DNA of 64,000 nt from Planctomycetia bacterium (GTDB lineage: Bacteria > Planctomycetota > Planctomycetia > Pirellulales > JACPPG01), in NCBI GenBank assembly GCA_016191115.1, contig JACPPG010000052.1, forward strand, positions 162,810 through 226,809, given 5' to 3'. The translations under genes were made by a program, and so were the position numbers. Below, in pieces: positions 9,649 to 19,991 of this stretch (the stretch's first letter is position 1; each line of letters opens with the position of its first letter). The notes below the pieces were generated by a model. It saw only the letters and a list, made by a program, of their open reading frames with translations, made no database searches and was not told where the DNA came from.

Positions 9649-11694
9649 TTACGCCGGCGCAAATTGCTCCGCTGCGCGGCGCATTTCCGTCCACAACCGC
9701 TCGACCCCTTCCAGGTGATCGCTCGACAGGGTTTCGCGGGCGTAGGCGACGCGGGCGTACAGGCTGGCCAGCTCGCGCACGTCGGCCGCCAGCGCCGGGC
9801 GCTCTTCAGCCAGGCGCGCAGCGAATTCCAGCGGCGTTTCCTCGGCCTGCCGCCCCAGCTCGCGCTCCGCTGCCCACGCCTCGAGCGCCTCGAAGCTGTA
9901 CCACACGATCGTGTTGGCCGGGTGCCGGCGGGCTTCGCCGCTGGCGAAGGGATCGTTGAACGCGGCGAATGGGCGGGGCCCTGATCGCGCCGCCTCGGCC
10001 TCTTGCGCCTCTTCCGCGGCCGTGCGGCGGCCGCCAAACAGACTGCGCCACAAATCGAGGAACTCTTGCCACAGCCTGGCCAGCCATGCGCTGATCTCGG
10101 GCCAAAAGCGCCACACGCAGTACAGCACGCCGAGGTAGAGCAATACCTTCAGGATGGGCAACAACCAACTGCCGGAGAACGAGGGCATCTTGAAACGCGG
10201 CTGCGCCGGTTGTTGCTGCTCGGCGGCTTGGGGCGGTGGTGGCGTGGGCTGCGGGCTGCCGGCTGCCGGCGCGGGTCCACCGCGGGCGCCTCCCGGGCTC
10301 GGCTGCGGCGGATTCTGCGCACTGGTAGGTTTGCCCTTTGCATCCGATGACTGGTCGCGGCGCTCGGCGTTCTCATCTTGCGCTTGTTGCGGCGCGCTCT
10401 GCCGGCCCGGAGCTACTTGCTGGCCCTGGGAGGGCTGGCTGCCGCTCGAACCGGAGCCGCTTGCCTTGGTGCTGCTCGTGTCCTGCGACTGCCCGTTAGA
10501 GCCCGACGACTTGTCGTCCGAGCCGCCGCTCGACGATTTCGCTTCGCCGGTTGGCGATCCGGACGGCTGCCCTGTGCCGGTGGTCGTGCCGCTGTCTGGC
10601 TCGCCCGGGCGACTGCGGCCGGGCGACGGCGCAGGATTGCCGCGGGTCCACTGCTGCTGGGGATCCTGCGGCACGTTCGTCTGATCGTTGGCCGGGGCCT
10701 GCGACGGCGATTGCCCCTGCCCCGGATCGCTCCGCATCGGGGAATACGGAGAAGCCTGGCGCGACGGCGAGCCGAGCATGCCCGACAGCGATGAGATCGC
10801 GTACTCCGCGTTCGGGCGTGGCACGAGCGCCGCCACGATCAGGATTGCCACGGCCATGGCGCCCCCCACGCCCAGCCAGGCGCCGGCCATCTCGACGGGC
10901 ATTTCGAGCTTGCGCTGACGCAGGTAGCGACGCAACCCGAGGAAACTGGTCATTAGCAAGAGCCCCAACCCACTGCCGACGTATTGGCATGCCAGACGAA
11001 ACGCGTAGGCACGGTCGTCCTTCGGGATAAAGATCTGCCCGATGCCGAAGATTGGCAGCGCGGCAAGCGAGAAATAGACGACCCACAGGCCGGGCGGAGC
11101 GGTCCGCTTCCGCTGGCCTTGCCACCAATCGAGGGCGCGCCGCCAGAGCGGTCGGGGCGTCGCCTCGCTGGGAGTTTGCGGCGGCGCCGCCTCGCGCTTG
11201 CGATTCGCGCCGGGCGACTTCCGCGCGGCGGTATCGGGTTTACCTTTCGCGGTCGGCGGCGCCACCGCGGGCTCGGTGGACAACGCCGCATCGAGCCCGG
11301 CCGCTTCGAGCAGACCCTCGCCCGAGGCGTCCTCCGCGTCGTCCACCAGCGTGCAGTTCCACACCAGGTGGCTTGCGCACCACCAGATGATCCCCAGCAC
11401 CAGCCAGGCCCACCACGGGTGATTGACGAAGCGGATCATCGCCAGGGCGGCCACGACGCCCAGCGCCAGGCCGAACAAGCTGGCCCGCTCGGCCCCCTCT
11501 TCGATCGAGACCCGGCTAATCAGCACGGCCGCGAAGACGAAGCACCCGGTTACCCAGTGCAGCCGGCTGGCATACTCGCCGGAGTAGAACACATGGAGCA
11601 GAAAGAACGACAGGCTTCCGACCAAGACCATGATCAAGGCCGGGCTGATGGCGATCGCCATGTAGTCGGCCAGCGTTGGTTGGGGACGGGACAT
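9649..11694 (-). CDS. Multi-TM protein with C-terminal DUF4129-like domain
   Basis: TM segments, low-complexity Q/S/P linker, NTIVWYSFEALEAWAAERELGRQAEETPLEFAARL; downstream of MoxR and DUF58. Confidence 0.75.
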   Translation of the reverse strand: MSRPQPTLADYMAIAISPALIMVLVGSLSFFLLHVFYSGEYASRLHWVTGCFVFAAVLISRVSIEEGAERASLFGLALGVVAALAMIRFVNHPWWAWLVLGIIWWCASHLVWNCTLVDDAEDASGEGLLEAAGLDAALSTEPAVAPPTAKGKPDTAARKSPGANRKREAAPPQTPSEATPRPLWRRALDWWQGQRKRTAPPGLWVVYFSLAALPIFGIGQIFIPKDDRAYAFRLACQYVGSGLGLLLMTSFLGLRRYLRQRKLEMPVEMAGAWLGVGGAMAVAILIVAALVPRPNAEYAISSLSGMLGSPSRQASPYSPMRSDPGQGQSPSQAPANDQTNVPQDPQQQWTRGNPAPSPGRSRPGEPDSGTTTGTGQPSGSPTGEAKSSSGGSDDKSSGSNGQSQDTSSTKASGSGSSGSQPSQGQQVAPGRQSAPQQAQDENAERRDQSSDAKGKPTSAQNPPQPSPGGARGGPAPAAGSPQPTPPPPQAAEQQQPAQPRFKMPSFSGSWLLPILKVLLYLGVLYCVWRFWPEISAWLARLWQEFLDLWRSLFGGRRTAAEEAQEAEAARSGPRPFAAFNDPFASGEARRHPANTIVWYSFEALEAWAAERELGRQAEETPLEFAARLAEERPALAADVRELASLYARVAYARETLSSDHLEGVERLWTEMRRAAEQFAPA

Positions 11695-11830
11695 GAAAAT
11701 AGTGATCAGTGGTCGGTGGACAGTGACGGAACGCCGGCGCCCGGCCGCCGCACCATGTGGAACGCGAACAGAGGAGCGCCGGCCCGCGCCGCGACGCTCT
11801 GGCCTCTCGCCTCCAGCCTCTGGCCTATTC

Positions 11831-13141
11831 CTACCATCTTACCAGTTGTCGTTGGCACAGCGCGGCGAGCGATGCTTCGCTGGTGACGTGCCGCACGTCG
11901 AGCCCTTCGGCGATCAGTCGGCCCAAGAGGTCGTGCGACTCGAATTCGTCAAACGATACGAGCACCGCCGTTACGGCCAGCCCGCGCCGCCGCAGGTTGC
12001 CCAGCGCCCAGGCTGTTTCGGGCGGCACGTCAGCCAGCACGGCGATCACGGTGGCGTCGGCCGGCAAGCGGCCCGTGACCTCGGTTATAAGTTGCGAAAA
12101 CGCCAGGCCGTCGGTGAGCTCGACGCGGGCGAGCGTCTCCAGGATCCGCCGCAACTGCTCGGGTCCGCGCCGCGTCGGCACGATTACCGGCGCGAGCCGG
12201 TCGCTCGTGTCGCTCATGCTGGCGCTACCGCGGGCGCTTGCGCGGGTGCGAAACTCCTGGTCCCAGCCTTCCTGCCGGATGCGATCCACCGCGTCGCGGC
12301 CATTGGTCACGAATCCGATCTGTTGGCCCAATTGATACACGGCGTTCGAGAGCGACGCGGCCGTGGTGACGGCCAATTCCGAGCGGACCGGCTCGTGCCG
12401 CGGGGCGTACGACGCCTTATGAAAGTCCAACAGCACCGTCGCCCCCGCGATGCACGACGGCTCATAGATCTTGCTGTGCAACACCGTGGTGCGGGCGGTC
12501 GCCTTCCAGTGGACGCGGTTCAGCGGGTCGCCCGCCTGGTACAGCCGCACGCCGGCGATCCGCGTCGGGTCTTCGTACAGTCGATGGGTCATGCGCACTT
12601 CGCCGATCGGCCGGCGCGACGCCAGGTCGAAGCCGGCAAGCGGAATCACTTTCGGATACACGAGCACGAAATGCGGCTCGGTCGCCACGCGGTAGCGGCG
12701 GTGCAGGCCGAACAGGTCGCCGCTTTCCAGCACCACGGGGCCGATCTGGTAGTAGCCGCGCATTTCGAAATTCAGTTGATAGAACATCGTCTTGCGGCCA
12801 TGCGGAGCGAGCATCGAGATCGCCAATCGCTTGCCCGTGATCCGCAGCCGCGGCGGCCGCTGGACGAGCGCCGCCCGCGGCAACAGGTCTTCGAGCAGGA
12901 CCCACGGGACGGGCAGCCTACCGGTGTTGGTCACGTTGACGACGACCGCCACCTTCTCGCCGATCTCGGCCGCGAGGCGGTTGCACTCGCGCGTGGCCGT
13001 CAACCCTTCGACCCAACGCCGCGCCAACAGGCGGCTGGAAATCAACAGCGCCAGTAGCGCGTACATGGCGTAAGCCAAAAGCCCCAGCCGGAACACGAGG
13101 GCCGCCAACAGCAAGAGCACGGCGGCCAGGTACCATCTCAT
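11831..13141 (-). CDS. DUF58 domain-containing protein
   Basis: [21 protein letters not shown]-terminus; [28 protein letters not shown]; start overlaps the moxR stop. Confidence 0.85.
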   Translation of the reverse strand: MRWYLAAVLLLLAALVFRLGLLAYAMYALLALLISSRLLARRWVEGLTATRECNRLAAEIGEKVAVVVNVTNTGRLPVPWVLLEDLLPRAALVQRPPRLRITGKRLAISMLAPHGRKTMFYQLNFEMRGYYQIGPVVLESGDLFGLHRRYRVATEPHFVLVYPKVIPLAGFDLASRRPIGEVRMTHRLYEDPTRIAGVRLYQAGDPLNRVHWKATARTTVLHSKIYEPSCIAGATVLLDFHKASYAPRHEPVRSELAVTTAASLSNAVYQLGQQIGFVTNGRDAVDRIRQEGWDQEFRTRASARGSASMSDTSDRLAPVIVPTRRGPEQLRRILETLARVELTDGLAFSQLITEVTGRLPADATVIAVLADVPPETAWALGNLRRRGLAVTAVLVSFDEFESHDLLGRLIAEGLDVRHVTSEASLAALCQRQLVRW

Positions 13142-14115
13142 GGCCGGCTGGCCTCGGCCGAGATCATCGGCACCGGGACGGCGTCGAGCACTTCCTCGAC
13201 CACGGTCGCGCTCGTGACTTTGCGGAGGCGGCTTTCCGGCCGCAAGATCAGGCGATGCCCCAGGACGACGGGCGCCATCCGCTTCACGTCGTCGGGCAAG
13301 ACGAAGTTGTGCCCGCGCACGGCCGACAGCGCCTGCGACGTCCGCAGCAAGGCCATCGACGCGCGCGGGCTGCCGCCCAGCAGCACGTCGTCGTGCTCGC
13401 GCGTGGCACGCACGACTTCCACGATGTAGTTGCGCACCTTGTCGTCGACGTAGACGTCGCGCACGCCCTGCTGGCACGCCAACAGCTCGTCGACCGTGAC
13501 GACCGCCGTCAGGTCGTCGATCGGGTGGCCGCGCTGCAGCCGCTCGAGCATCTTGGCCTCTTCCTCTTGGGCCGGATACCCCAAGCTGATCCGCACGAGG
13601 AAGCGATCCAACTGCGCTTCGGGGAGCGGGAAGGTGCCTTCATGATCGATCGGGTTTTGCGTGGCGATGACCAAAAAAGGCGCGGCCAGCACGTGCGTCG
13701 TGCCGTCGACGCTCACTTGCCGTTCCGCCATCGCTTCCAACAGCGCGGCCTGCGTCCGCGGCGTGGCGCGATTGATCTCGTCGGCCAGCACGATCTGGGC
13801 GAACACCGGCCCGGGGCGGAACTCGAACTCGCCGGTCTTCTGATTGAAGATCGACGCCCCCGTAATGTCGGTCGGCAGCAGGTCGGGCGTGCATTGCACG
13901 CGCTTGAACGTGCAACCGACGCTTTTCGCCAGGGCGCGGGCGAGCATCGTCTTGGCCACGCCGGGCACGTCTTCCAGGAGCACGTGCCCTTCGCAGAAAT
14001 AGGCCACCATGGCGAGCACGACCTCTTGCCGCTTGCCGATGATCACTCGCTCGACATTGGCGATGATCTTCTTGGCGGTGGCTGGGACTGGAGCCGGCGA
14101 GCGAACGGTGGACAT
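13138..14115 (-). CDS. MoxR family AAA ATPase
   Basis: [59 protein letters not shown]; start at MSTVRSPAP. Confidence 0.93.
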   Translation of the reverse strand: MSTVRSPAPVPATAKKIIANVERVIIGKRQEVVLAMVAYFCEGHVLLEDVPGVAKTMLARALAKSVGCTFKRVQCTPDLLPTDITGASIFNQKTGEFEFRPGPVFAQIVLADEINRATPRTQAALLEAMAERQVSVDGTTHVLAAPFLVIATQNPIDHEGTFPLPEAQLDRFLVRISLGYPAQEEEAKMLERLQRGHPIDDLTAVVTVDELLACQQGVRDVYVDDKVRNYIVEVVRATREHDDVLLGGSPRASMALLRTSQALSAVRGHNFVLPDDVKRMAPVVLGHRLILRPESRLRKVTSATVVEEVLDAVPVPMISAEASRP

Positions 14116-14216
14116 GCGCGTCTGGTGCCCGAAAAGTGGAAAACGTTCCGTGGAGAGGGACCACATACTATCAACGGTTAATCGCAGGCAAAAAGCAAGT
14201 GGTGCGGGCTCCCAAG

Positions 14217-14356
14217 CAGGGCCGTTCACAGATTTAAGCTGGCCGGCGGCGCACCGGCGGGAAAGTGGGACAGGCACCGAGACGCAACGTTGGTCTGAAA
14301 GGACTTGCGCTGTTTATGCTCGGAGCCAGTCCCATTTTCCCGCCTCGCCATTTTGA
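14217..14356 (+). mobile_element. Element A copy 3 (right end replaced by element B sequence)
   Basis: CAGGGCCGTTCACAGATTTAAGC...CGCCATTTTGA then switches to B-like sequence. Confidence 0.85.
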
Positions 14357-14405
14357 TTCTGAAGGACCCTCGGCCGAAAAATGTGCCTGACCCCCTCTCC
14401 CAGGA
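14357..14405 (-). mobile_element. Element B half-copy (reverse orientation) fused to element A
   Basis: CTGAAGGACCCTCGGCCGAAAAATGTGCCTGACCCCCTCTCCCAGGAC matches the reverse complement of the left half of 4648-4769. Confidence 0.75.
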
Positions 14406-14494
14406 CAAGGCAAGCGGCCCGAGCTGCCCGACCGGATCGGCCGAGCCGCGGCTGCCACGGCCAAATGGCCTACCGATCACTTCGCCCGGCCGGC

Positions 14495-16003
14495 TCACGA
14501 CCCCCTGAGCTGATTCCAGCACCAGGTTAAGTCACGCCAGGCAAAGAGCGCGTAAGCGGCCACGCCTACCGTCACTTCCACACCCAGCAGGCTGGCCGGC
14601 GACAAGCTCGACGTGGTTAGAAGCGTCCCGCGGGCCGCAAAGACAATCGCCCCCATCGCCATGGCCGCCAGCGCCGGCCGCCATAGCTGCCGGGCCCAAT
14701 CCGCCCGCGGCACCCCCACATTCCGCAGGCAAAACAGCATGTACGGCAGGAAAATCGCCAAGCAAGTCGTCAGCGAGAATCCGCAGGCTACGCCCAACGC
14801 CGGCCAACCATACCTTCGTCCCGCGAAAAGTCCGATGAGGACTCCGACGGTCAATACGAGCACCATGGCGATCGAGCCGACGAACATGGCCCGCCATCGA
14901 CCGGCGGAGACGAAGATGCTGCCGGCCATATTGATGAAGCCCTGGGCGAGGATGGTGACCGCCAGGGCGGAAAGCAGATAGCCGGCGTCGGCCCAATGAC
15001 TTCCTCCCAGCGCGAGCATGGCCTCGGGGGCGACGATCAGCAGGCCCACACCCGCCGGAAAACTCGCCACGGCCAAGAGCCGCTGAAACGCCAGCACGAT
15101 GCCCCTGTAGCTCGCGCGGTCGTGGGCGCTGCGCGACAATGCGGGCAGCATCAGGCTCGTAAGCGGTGTGGTCAACACCAGCACCGGCTTCATCATGATG
15201 CTGAAGGCCTGGCTGTAGAGCCCCAGCGCCGCCTCGCCCAAGGCCACGCCGACCAGGACCTTGTCGACGTTGCCCATCAAGTAGAAGACCAGGCTGCTGG
15301 CGGTGAAGTATCCGCCCAGACGCAACGCATGAGCCATCGGCGCCGCGATGCGTGGCCGTCCGGGCCGCCACGGTTCGAGCTGCCAGGCGATCGCCGCCAG
15401 CGCCAGCATCTCGACGTATTGCTGTGCCACGAGCGCCCAGACGCCATGGCCGGCCAGGGCCACCGCGATGCCTGCCACGCCCCCCGTGATCTGGCCACCC
15501 AGGCGCGCCAAGGCCGCGCGACCCAGCCGCAGGTTCCGCTCCAAAAGGGCGATGTGCTGCAATCCCAGCGCCGTGGCGACCGACAGAAGTGCAAGCGCGG
15601 CTGTCACCCAAGCCACTTCCGGCTGCCGGTACAGCAAAGCCATGGCCGGGGCGAGCGCCAGGGCCACCACCGCCATGGCCGCCGCCAGGGCCAATTGCAG
15701 CCAGAACAGCGTGGATACTAGCGCCGGAGTGACCTCACGCGACTGCACCGTTGCCACGTTCAGCCCCAGTGACGTGAAGATCCGCAAGAGCAACACGACG
15801 GGCATGGCCATGGCAATCAGGCCAAAGTTTGCTGGATCCACCAGCCGCATGAGGGTTGCCAGGACGACGAGCGAAACGACGTGCGAGGCCGCCTGGGCCA
15901 GAATCGTCCGCCGGCTGCCGCGGCGAACGGCGGTCCGCAAATGCTCGGCCGAAAACGACGCGCTCAGGCGATCGGTATCGTCGCGTTCATCGGGCGAGGT
16001 CAT
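14495..16003 (-). CDS. Lipopolysaccharide/oligosaccharide flippase (Wzx/RfbX-like)
   Basis: 14-TM-like hydrophobic pattern; RRGSRRTILAQAASHVVSLVVLATLMRLVDPANFGLIAMAMPVV. Confidence 0.85.
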   Translation of the reverse strand: MTSPDERDDTDRLSASFSAEHLRTAVRRGSRRTILAQAASHVVSLVVLATLMRLVDPANFGLIAMAMPVVLLLRIFTSLGLNVATVQSREVTPALVSTLFWLQLALAAAMAVVALALAPAMALLYRQPEVAWVTAALALLSVATALGLQHIALLERNLRLGRAALARLGGQITGGVAGIAVALAGHGVWALVAQQYVEMLALAAIAWQLEPWRPGRPRIAAPMAHALRLGGYFTASSLVFYLMGNVDKVLVGVALGEAALGLYSQAFSIMMKPVLVLTTPLTSLMLPALSRSAHDRASYRGIVLAFQRLLAVASFPAGVGLLIVAPEAMLALGGSHWADAGYLLSALAVTILAQGFINMAGSIFVSAGRWRAMFVGSIAMVLVLTVGVLIGLFAGRRYGWPALGVACGFSLTTCLAIFLPYMLFCLRNVGVPRADWARQLWRPALAAMAMGAIVFAARGTLLTTSSLSPASLLGVEVTVGVAAYALFAWRDLTWCWNQLRGS

Positions 16004-16112
16004 AGTTGGCCAGGGCTTCGATCAGAGGGGATCGGGCATCGGCGCGCGTGCGCAAGGGCACGCACTGAAGCCTAGGCCAAATATAGTCGCCGAAGGCAGG
16101 ACGGATCAGCCG

Positions 16113-16175
16113 GCGGCCGCGGCGGGAGCGCCGCGCGGCCGCGGCGGGAGCGCCGCGCGGCCGCGGCGGCTCAAC
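16113..16175. repeat. 22-bp GC tandem repeat, ~2.6 copies, just 3' of pntA
   Basis: GCGGCCGCGGCGGGAGCGCCGC x2 followed by GCGGCCGCGGCGG. Confidence 0.85.
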
Positions 16176-17340
16176 GGGGAACCGGCGCCGCCTGTCCCAG
16201 TGCCTCGCGTACGCGGGGGTTGACGATTTGCCCGTCGCGGGCCACCAGCGTGTCGCGCGTGATCTGGTCTTCCAGATCGAGTTCAAGCTTGCCCGCCCTT
16301 ACCAGGTGCGCAAGCAGGCTGGTCACGTTCTTGGCGTACATCTGGCTGGCGTGGTAGGGCACCGTCGACGGGAGGTTATCGGGCCCGAGGATCGTGACGC
16401 CGCGCGTGACCACGGTCTCGCCAAGGCGCGACAACTCGCAGTTGCCGCCGCGCTCGGCGGCCAGGTCGACGATCACGCTGCCGCGCGGCATGACCTCGAC
16501 CATGTCGGCGGTGATCAACACCGGCGCCTTCCGGCCCGGCACCGCCGCCGTGGTGATCACCACGTCCTGGTTCGCAAGCGCCCCCAAGAGCAGCTCCCGC
16601 TGGCGGCGATAGAACGATTCATCGAGAGCCCGGGCGTAGCCTCCCGCGTCCTGTGTGCCGGCGGTGTCGAGCGGCAGATCGAGGAACTTGCCCCCCAGGC
16701 TTTGTACCTGGTCCTTGACGTCGGGACGGACGTCGTAAGCCTCGACGACGGCGCCCAGCCGGCGCGCCGAAGCGATGGCCTGCAAGCCGGCCACGCCCGC
16801 CCCTAGCACAAGCGCCCGGGCAGGCAAGAGCGTGCCGGCGGCGGTCATCATCATGGGGAACATCTTGGGCAAAGCCGCGGCGGCCAAGAGGACCGCCTTG
16901 TAGCCGGCCAGCGTGGCCATGCTCGACAGGGCGTCCATCGACTGGGCGCGCGTGATCCGCGGGACCAGCTCCATGGCCAGGATCGTCGCGCCGCGGGCCG
17001 CGAATTGCAGCACCACTTCCGGCGCGGTCAAGGGATCGCAGAAGCCGAGAACCGCCTGACCTTTGCGCACCAGGCCCAGGTCGGTGATGCCGGCCTCGAC
17101 GTTGGCCCCGACCGTGCGGACCTGGGCGAGCACGTCGGCCGCGGCGAACACCTCGGCCCGCGACCCGGCGATCGTGGCGCCGCGGTCGCGATATTCCGCG
17201 TCCGAGAAGCCGGCCAGCTCGCCGGCCCCCGACTCGATCGTGCAATCCAGCCCGGCCTTAGCGAGCGCGGGCAACACCGCCGGCACGAGCGCGACCCGCC
17301 GTTCCCCGGGATAAGTCTCCTTGGCGACTCCACATTTCAT
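16171..17340 (-). CDS. pntA: NAD(P) transhydrogenase subunit alpha (N-terminal part)
   Basis: MKCGVAKETYPGERRVALVPAVLPAL; VLGAGVAGLQAIASARRLGAVVEAYDVRP. Confidence 0.9.
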   Translation of the reverse strand: MKCGVAKETYPGERRVALVPAVLPALAKAGLDCTIESGAGELAGFSDAEYRDRGATIAGSRAEVFAAADVLAQVRTVGANVEAGITDLGLVRKGQAVLGFCDPLTAPEVVLQFAARGATILAMELVPRITRAQSMDALSSMATLAGYKAVLLAAAALPKMFPMMMTAAGTLLPARALVLGAGVAGLQAIASARRLGAVVEAYDVRPDVKDQVQSLGGKFLDLPLDTAGTQDAGGYARALDESFYRRQRELLLGALANQDVVITTAAVPGRKAPVLITADMVEVMPRGSVIVDLAAERGGNCELSRLGETVVTRGVTILGPDNLPSTVPYHASQMYAKNVTSLLAHLVRAGKLELDLEDQITRDTLVARDGQIVNPRVREALGQAAPVPR

Positions 17341-17379
17341 GCTGGCGCCGGTGGTTGTTCCAAGTGGAGGCGGGAAAAG

Positions 17380-17462
17380 GGGAGGGCGAGGCTCCCGCCG
17401 AGCCGGTGCTGCACTAGCGACATCTACTCGGCGCTACGGCTCGGCGGGAGCCTCGCCCTCCC
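17380..17462. repeat. Perfect 25-bp inverted repeat hairpin
   Basis: GGGAGGGCGAGGCTCCCGCCGAGCC (17380-17404) / GGCTCGGCGGGAGCCTCGCCCTCCC (17438-17462). Confidence 0.9.
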
Positions 17463-17608
17463 GACGTGCGCTTGCTTAACCCATGAACCGCGATTGCACC
17501 CAAGGTAGGGCGCTAGCCTTGATCGAACAAGGTGGAGGGGGTAAATTGTTGGGTTCCTGCCGGCCGCCTCCGTGCCGCCAAGGGTATCGCAGCGAGCGAG
17601 TGTGAAGC

Positions 17609-18061
17609 ATGACGACCAAAACCTACATGGCCAAGCCCGGTGAAGTGGCGCAGAAGTGGTGGCTGGTCGATGCCACGGATCAGGTCGTGGGCCGCCTGGC
17701 CTCGGACCTGGCCATGATCCTCATGGGCAAGCACCGGCCCACGTATACACCGCACGTCGACACGGGGGACTTTGTCGTCGTGATCAACGCCGAGAAGGTG
17801 ACCTTCACCGGCAAGAAGTGGCAGAACAAGCGATACACGCACTACACCGGCTACACGGGTTTGCGCTCGGAGACGGCCGAGCATCGCCTCAAGCACCGGC
17901 CCGAGGAGATCTTGAGCGAGGCAGTCCGGCGCATGCTGCCCAAGAACAAGCTGGCCGTGAAGATGCTCTCGAAGCTGAAGATCTACGCCGGCAGCGAGCA
18001 TCCGCACCAGGCGCAACTGCCTGAGCCGAAAGAATTCCCGGACAACAAGAAATCCAAGTAA
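17609..18061 (+). CDS. rplM: 50S ribosomal protein L13
   Basis: [28 protein letters not shown]...[28 protein letters not shown]. Confidence 0.97.
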   Translation: MTTKTYMAKPGEVAQKWWLVDATDQVVGRLASDLAMILMGKHRPTYTPHVDTGDFVVVINAEKVTFTGKKWQNKRYTHYTGYTGLRSETAEHRLKHRPEEILSEAVRRMLPKNKLAVKMLSKLKIYAGSEHPHQAQLPEPKEFPDNKKSK

Positions 18062-18129
18062 TCGAGACCGCGGCCGCTAGCGCCTTCGTGGCGCGCAAGG
18101 GGGCCTCGGTGGAAAGCAAGGGCCCATCG

Positions 18130-18549
18130 ATGGCGACCGTTGAAGCACCGGCCAAACACACGACGGGCGACTCGCTAGGGACCGGCCGCCGCAAGACATC
18201 GGTGGCGCGCGTTCGCGTCCGCGCCGGCAACGGCACCATCACCGTTAACGGTCGCTCGTTCGAATCGTTCTTCGTCCGTGAGCAGGATCGCAAGGCGGTG
18301 CTCGACCCGCTTGCGCAGACCGACCGCGTTGGCTCGGTCGACGTGAGCATCACCGTACACGGCGGCGGAATTACCGGCCAGGCCGGGGCTTGCAAACTGG
18401 GGATCGCGCGGGCCCTGAAGAAATACGACAGCGGCCTGGAAGACGCGCTGCGGCAAGGACACCTGTTGACGCGCGACAGCCGCATGAAAGAGCGGAAGAA
18501 GTACGGCCTGCGGGGTGCCCGGCGGGGCACGCAGTTCTCGAAGCGATAA
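18130..18549 (+). CDS. rpsI: 30S ribosomal protein S9
   Basis: GTGRRKTSVARVRVRAGNGTITVNGRSFESFF...DSRMKERKKYGLRGARRGTQFSKR. Confidence 0.97.
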   Translation: MATVEAPAKHTTGDSLGTGRRKTSVARVRVRAGNGTITVNGRSFESFFVREQDRKAVLDPLAQTDRVGSVDVSITVHGGGITGQAGACKLGIARALKKYDSGLEDALRQGHLLTRDSRMKERKKYGLRGARRGTQFSKR

Positions 18550-18550
18550 T

Positions 18551-18688
18551 AATGACGAAGGTCGAAAGTCAAATGTCTAAAGAAATCCGAAATCCGAAGA
18601 TCGAATGACGAAGTGAAGATCCGCTTCGGGCCTTCGTCATTCGGTCATTCGGATTTCTTTAGACATTTGACTTTCGACATTCGTCATT
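18551..18688. repeat. Long inverted repeat (41-bp arms, 1 mismatch) between convergent rpsI and oxidoreductase
   Basis: AATGACGAAGGTCGAAAGTCAAATGTCTAAAGAAATCCGAA vs reverse complement at 18648-18688; inner IR CGAATGACGAAG/CTTCGTCATTCG. Confidence 0.9.
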
Positions 18689-18694
18689 CTCGCC

Positions 18695-19741
18695 TCACTT
18701 GCCCGCCGATGCCGCGGCCTGGGCCTTGTCCATCACGCTTTTGATCGTTACCGGCGCGCCCCCTTGCCGCTTGCTCTCGTCGGCCGCTTCCATGAAAGCG
18801 TATATCTCCAGCGTCTCCTCGGCACTGACCGGCGGCTTGCCGGTCTGGAAGAATTTCGCGATCTCGACCACTAGCGGTTGATAGCCCGCGTAGCTGCCGC
18901 TGGGCACGATCGCCTTCGAGCCGAAGACCACAGCGCCGTAGTCGTGCTTGCCGGCGCGGAGGCCGCGGAAGGTGCCGATGCGGCCCCCTTTCCATACGCC
19001 CACGACCAGCTCGCCCCCCTCGGTCTGCGTGCGAGACACGCTTTCGCAACCGGTGCCCATGATCGTGAACAGGGTCTCGACGCCATGGATGCCGTACCAG
19101 AACAAGTCGGGATGGTGCGGCTCGAGGGAGCACGGTCCGTACGCCGCGCACCCCAACACGTCCCCCACGCGCTCGTCGCCGCGCATGCCCAGGATGCCCG
19201 GGCTGAAGCGGAGCGAGGAGCTGGAGAAACACGGCACGTTCTTTTCCTTGGCCCGGCGGAAGATGGCGATCGCGTCGCCAAGCGTGCCGGCAACCGGCTT
19301 ATCGATGAACACCGGCTTGCCGGCGTTGATCACGGGGATGGCTTGCTTCAAATGCGGCCGGCCGTCGACGCTTTCCAGCAGCACCGCGTCGACCTTCGGC
19401 AAAAGCTCATCGATCGACCCGACGATCTGGACCCCCATGTCGCGCAATTCCTTGGTGTAGCCCTCGACCCGGTCGTGGCTCGAGGGGATGTCGGGGCTGC
19501 CGCCGGGAAAGGCGGCCACAACCTGCACCGCGGCCAGATCGCCCTTGCGGTCCGGATCGTTCATGGCCTTGGTGAAGGCGACGACGTGCGAGGTGTCGAG
19601 TCCGATGATGCCGACCTTGATCGGCTTGGCGGGATCGGCGGCGGTTGCGGTCGATGCGGTCATGGCGGCAAGAATCCCAATGGTCAGGCTGGCGAGCGGC
19701 AAAGAGCGACAAGTCACGGTCAAATCCCCCGGGTGTGGCAA
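18695..19741 (-). CDS. Gfo/Idh/MocA family oxidoreductase
   Basis: IKVGIIGLDTSHVVAFTKAMND; NAGKPVFIDKPVAGTLGDAIAIF. Confidence 0.85.
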   Translation of the reverse strand: MPHPGDLTVTCRSLPLASLTIGILAAMTASTATAADPAKPIKVGIIGLDTSHVVAFTKAMNDPDRKGDLAAVQVVAAFPGGSPDIPSSHDRVEGYTKELRDMGVQIVGSIDELLPKVDAVLLESVDGRPHLKQAIPVINAGKPVFIDKPVAGTLGDAIAIFRRAKEKNVPCFSSSSLRFSPGILGMRGDERVGDVLGCAAYGPCSLEPHHPDLFWYGIHGVETLFTIMGTGCESVSRTQTEGGELVVGVWKGGRIGTFRGLRAGKHDYGAVVFGSKAIVPSGSYAGYQPLVVEIAKFFQTGKPPVSAEETLEIYAFMEAADESKRQGGAPVTIKSVMDKAQAAASAGK

Positions 19742-19834
19742 GAATCAGACTCGGCCGGCGGCTATTCTAGTAGAGCGGCAACCGAGATGATACGGTCCGT
19801 TGAGGCGACCGTGTTAGCCCCCGGTGACTCACCG

Positions 19835-19991
19835 CAGGGCCGTTCACAGATTCAAGCTGGACGGCGGGGCACCGGCGGGAAAGTGGGACAGGCACCGAGA
19901 CGCAACGTTGGTCTGAAAGGGCTTGCGCTGCTTATGCTCGGAGCCAGTCCCATTTTCCCGCCTCGCCATTTTGAAAAACAGAACGGCCCTG
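19835..19991 (+). mobile_element. Element A copy 4 with perfect 10-bp TSD
   Basis: CAGGGCC...GGCCCTG flanked by TGACTCACCG at 19825-19834 and 19992-20001. Confidence 0.93.

Noticed and set aside
9649-14115. MoxR-DUF58-DUF4129 cluster as a novel system
   Set aside because: This gene order is a common, widely distributed cassette; unremarkable here.
14116-14277. N-terminal extension of MoxR ([19 protein letters not shown]...)
   Set aside because: Encoded by element A and intergenic DNA; native start MSTVRS at 14115 is consistent with MoxR proteins.
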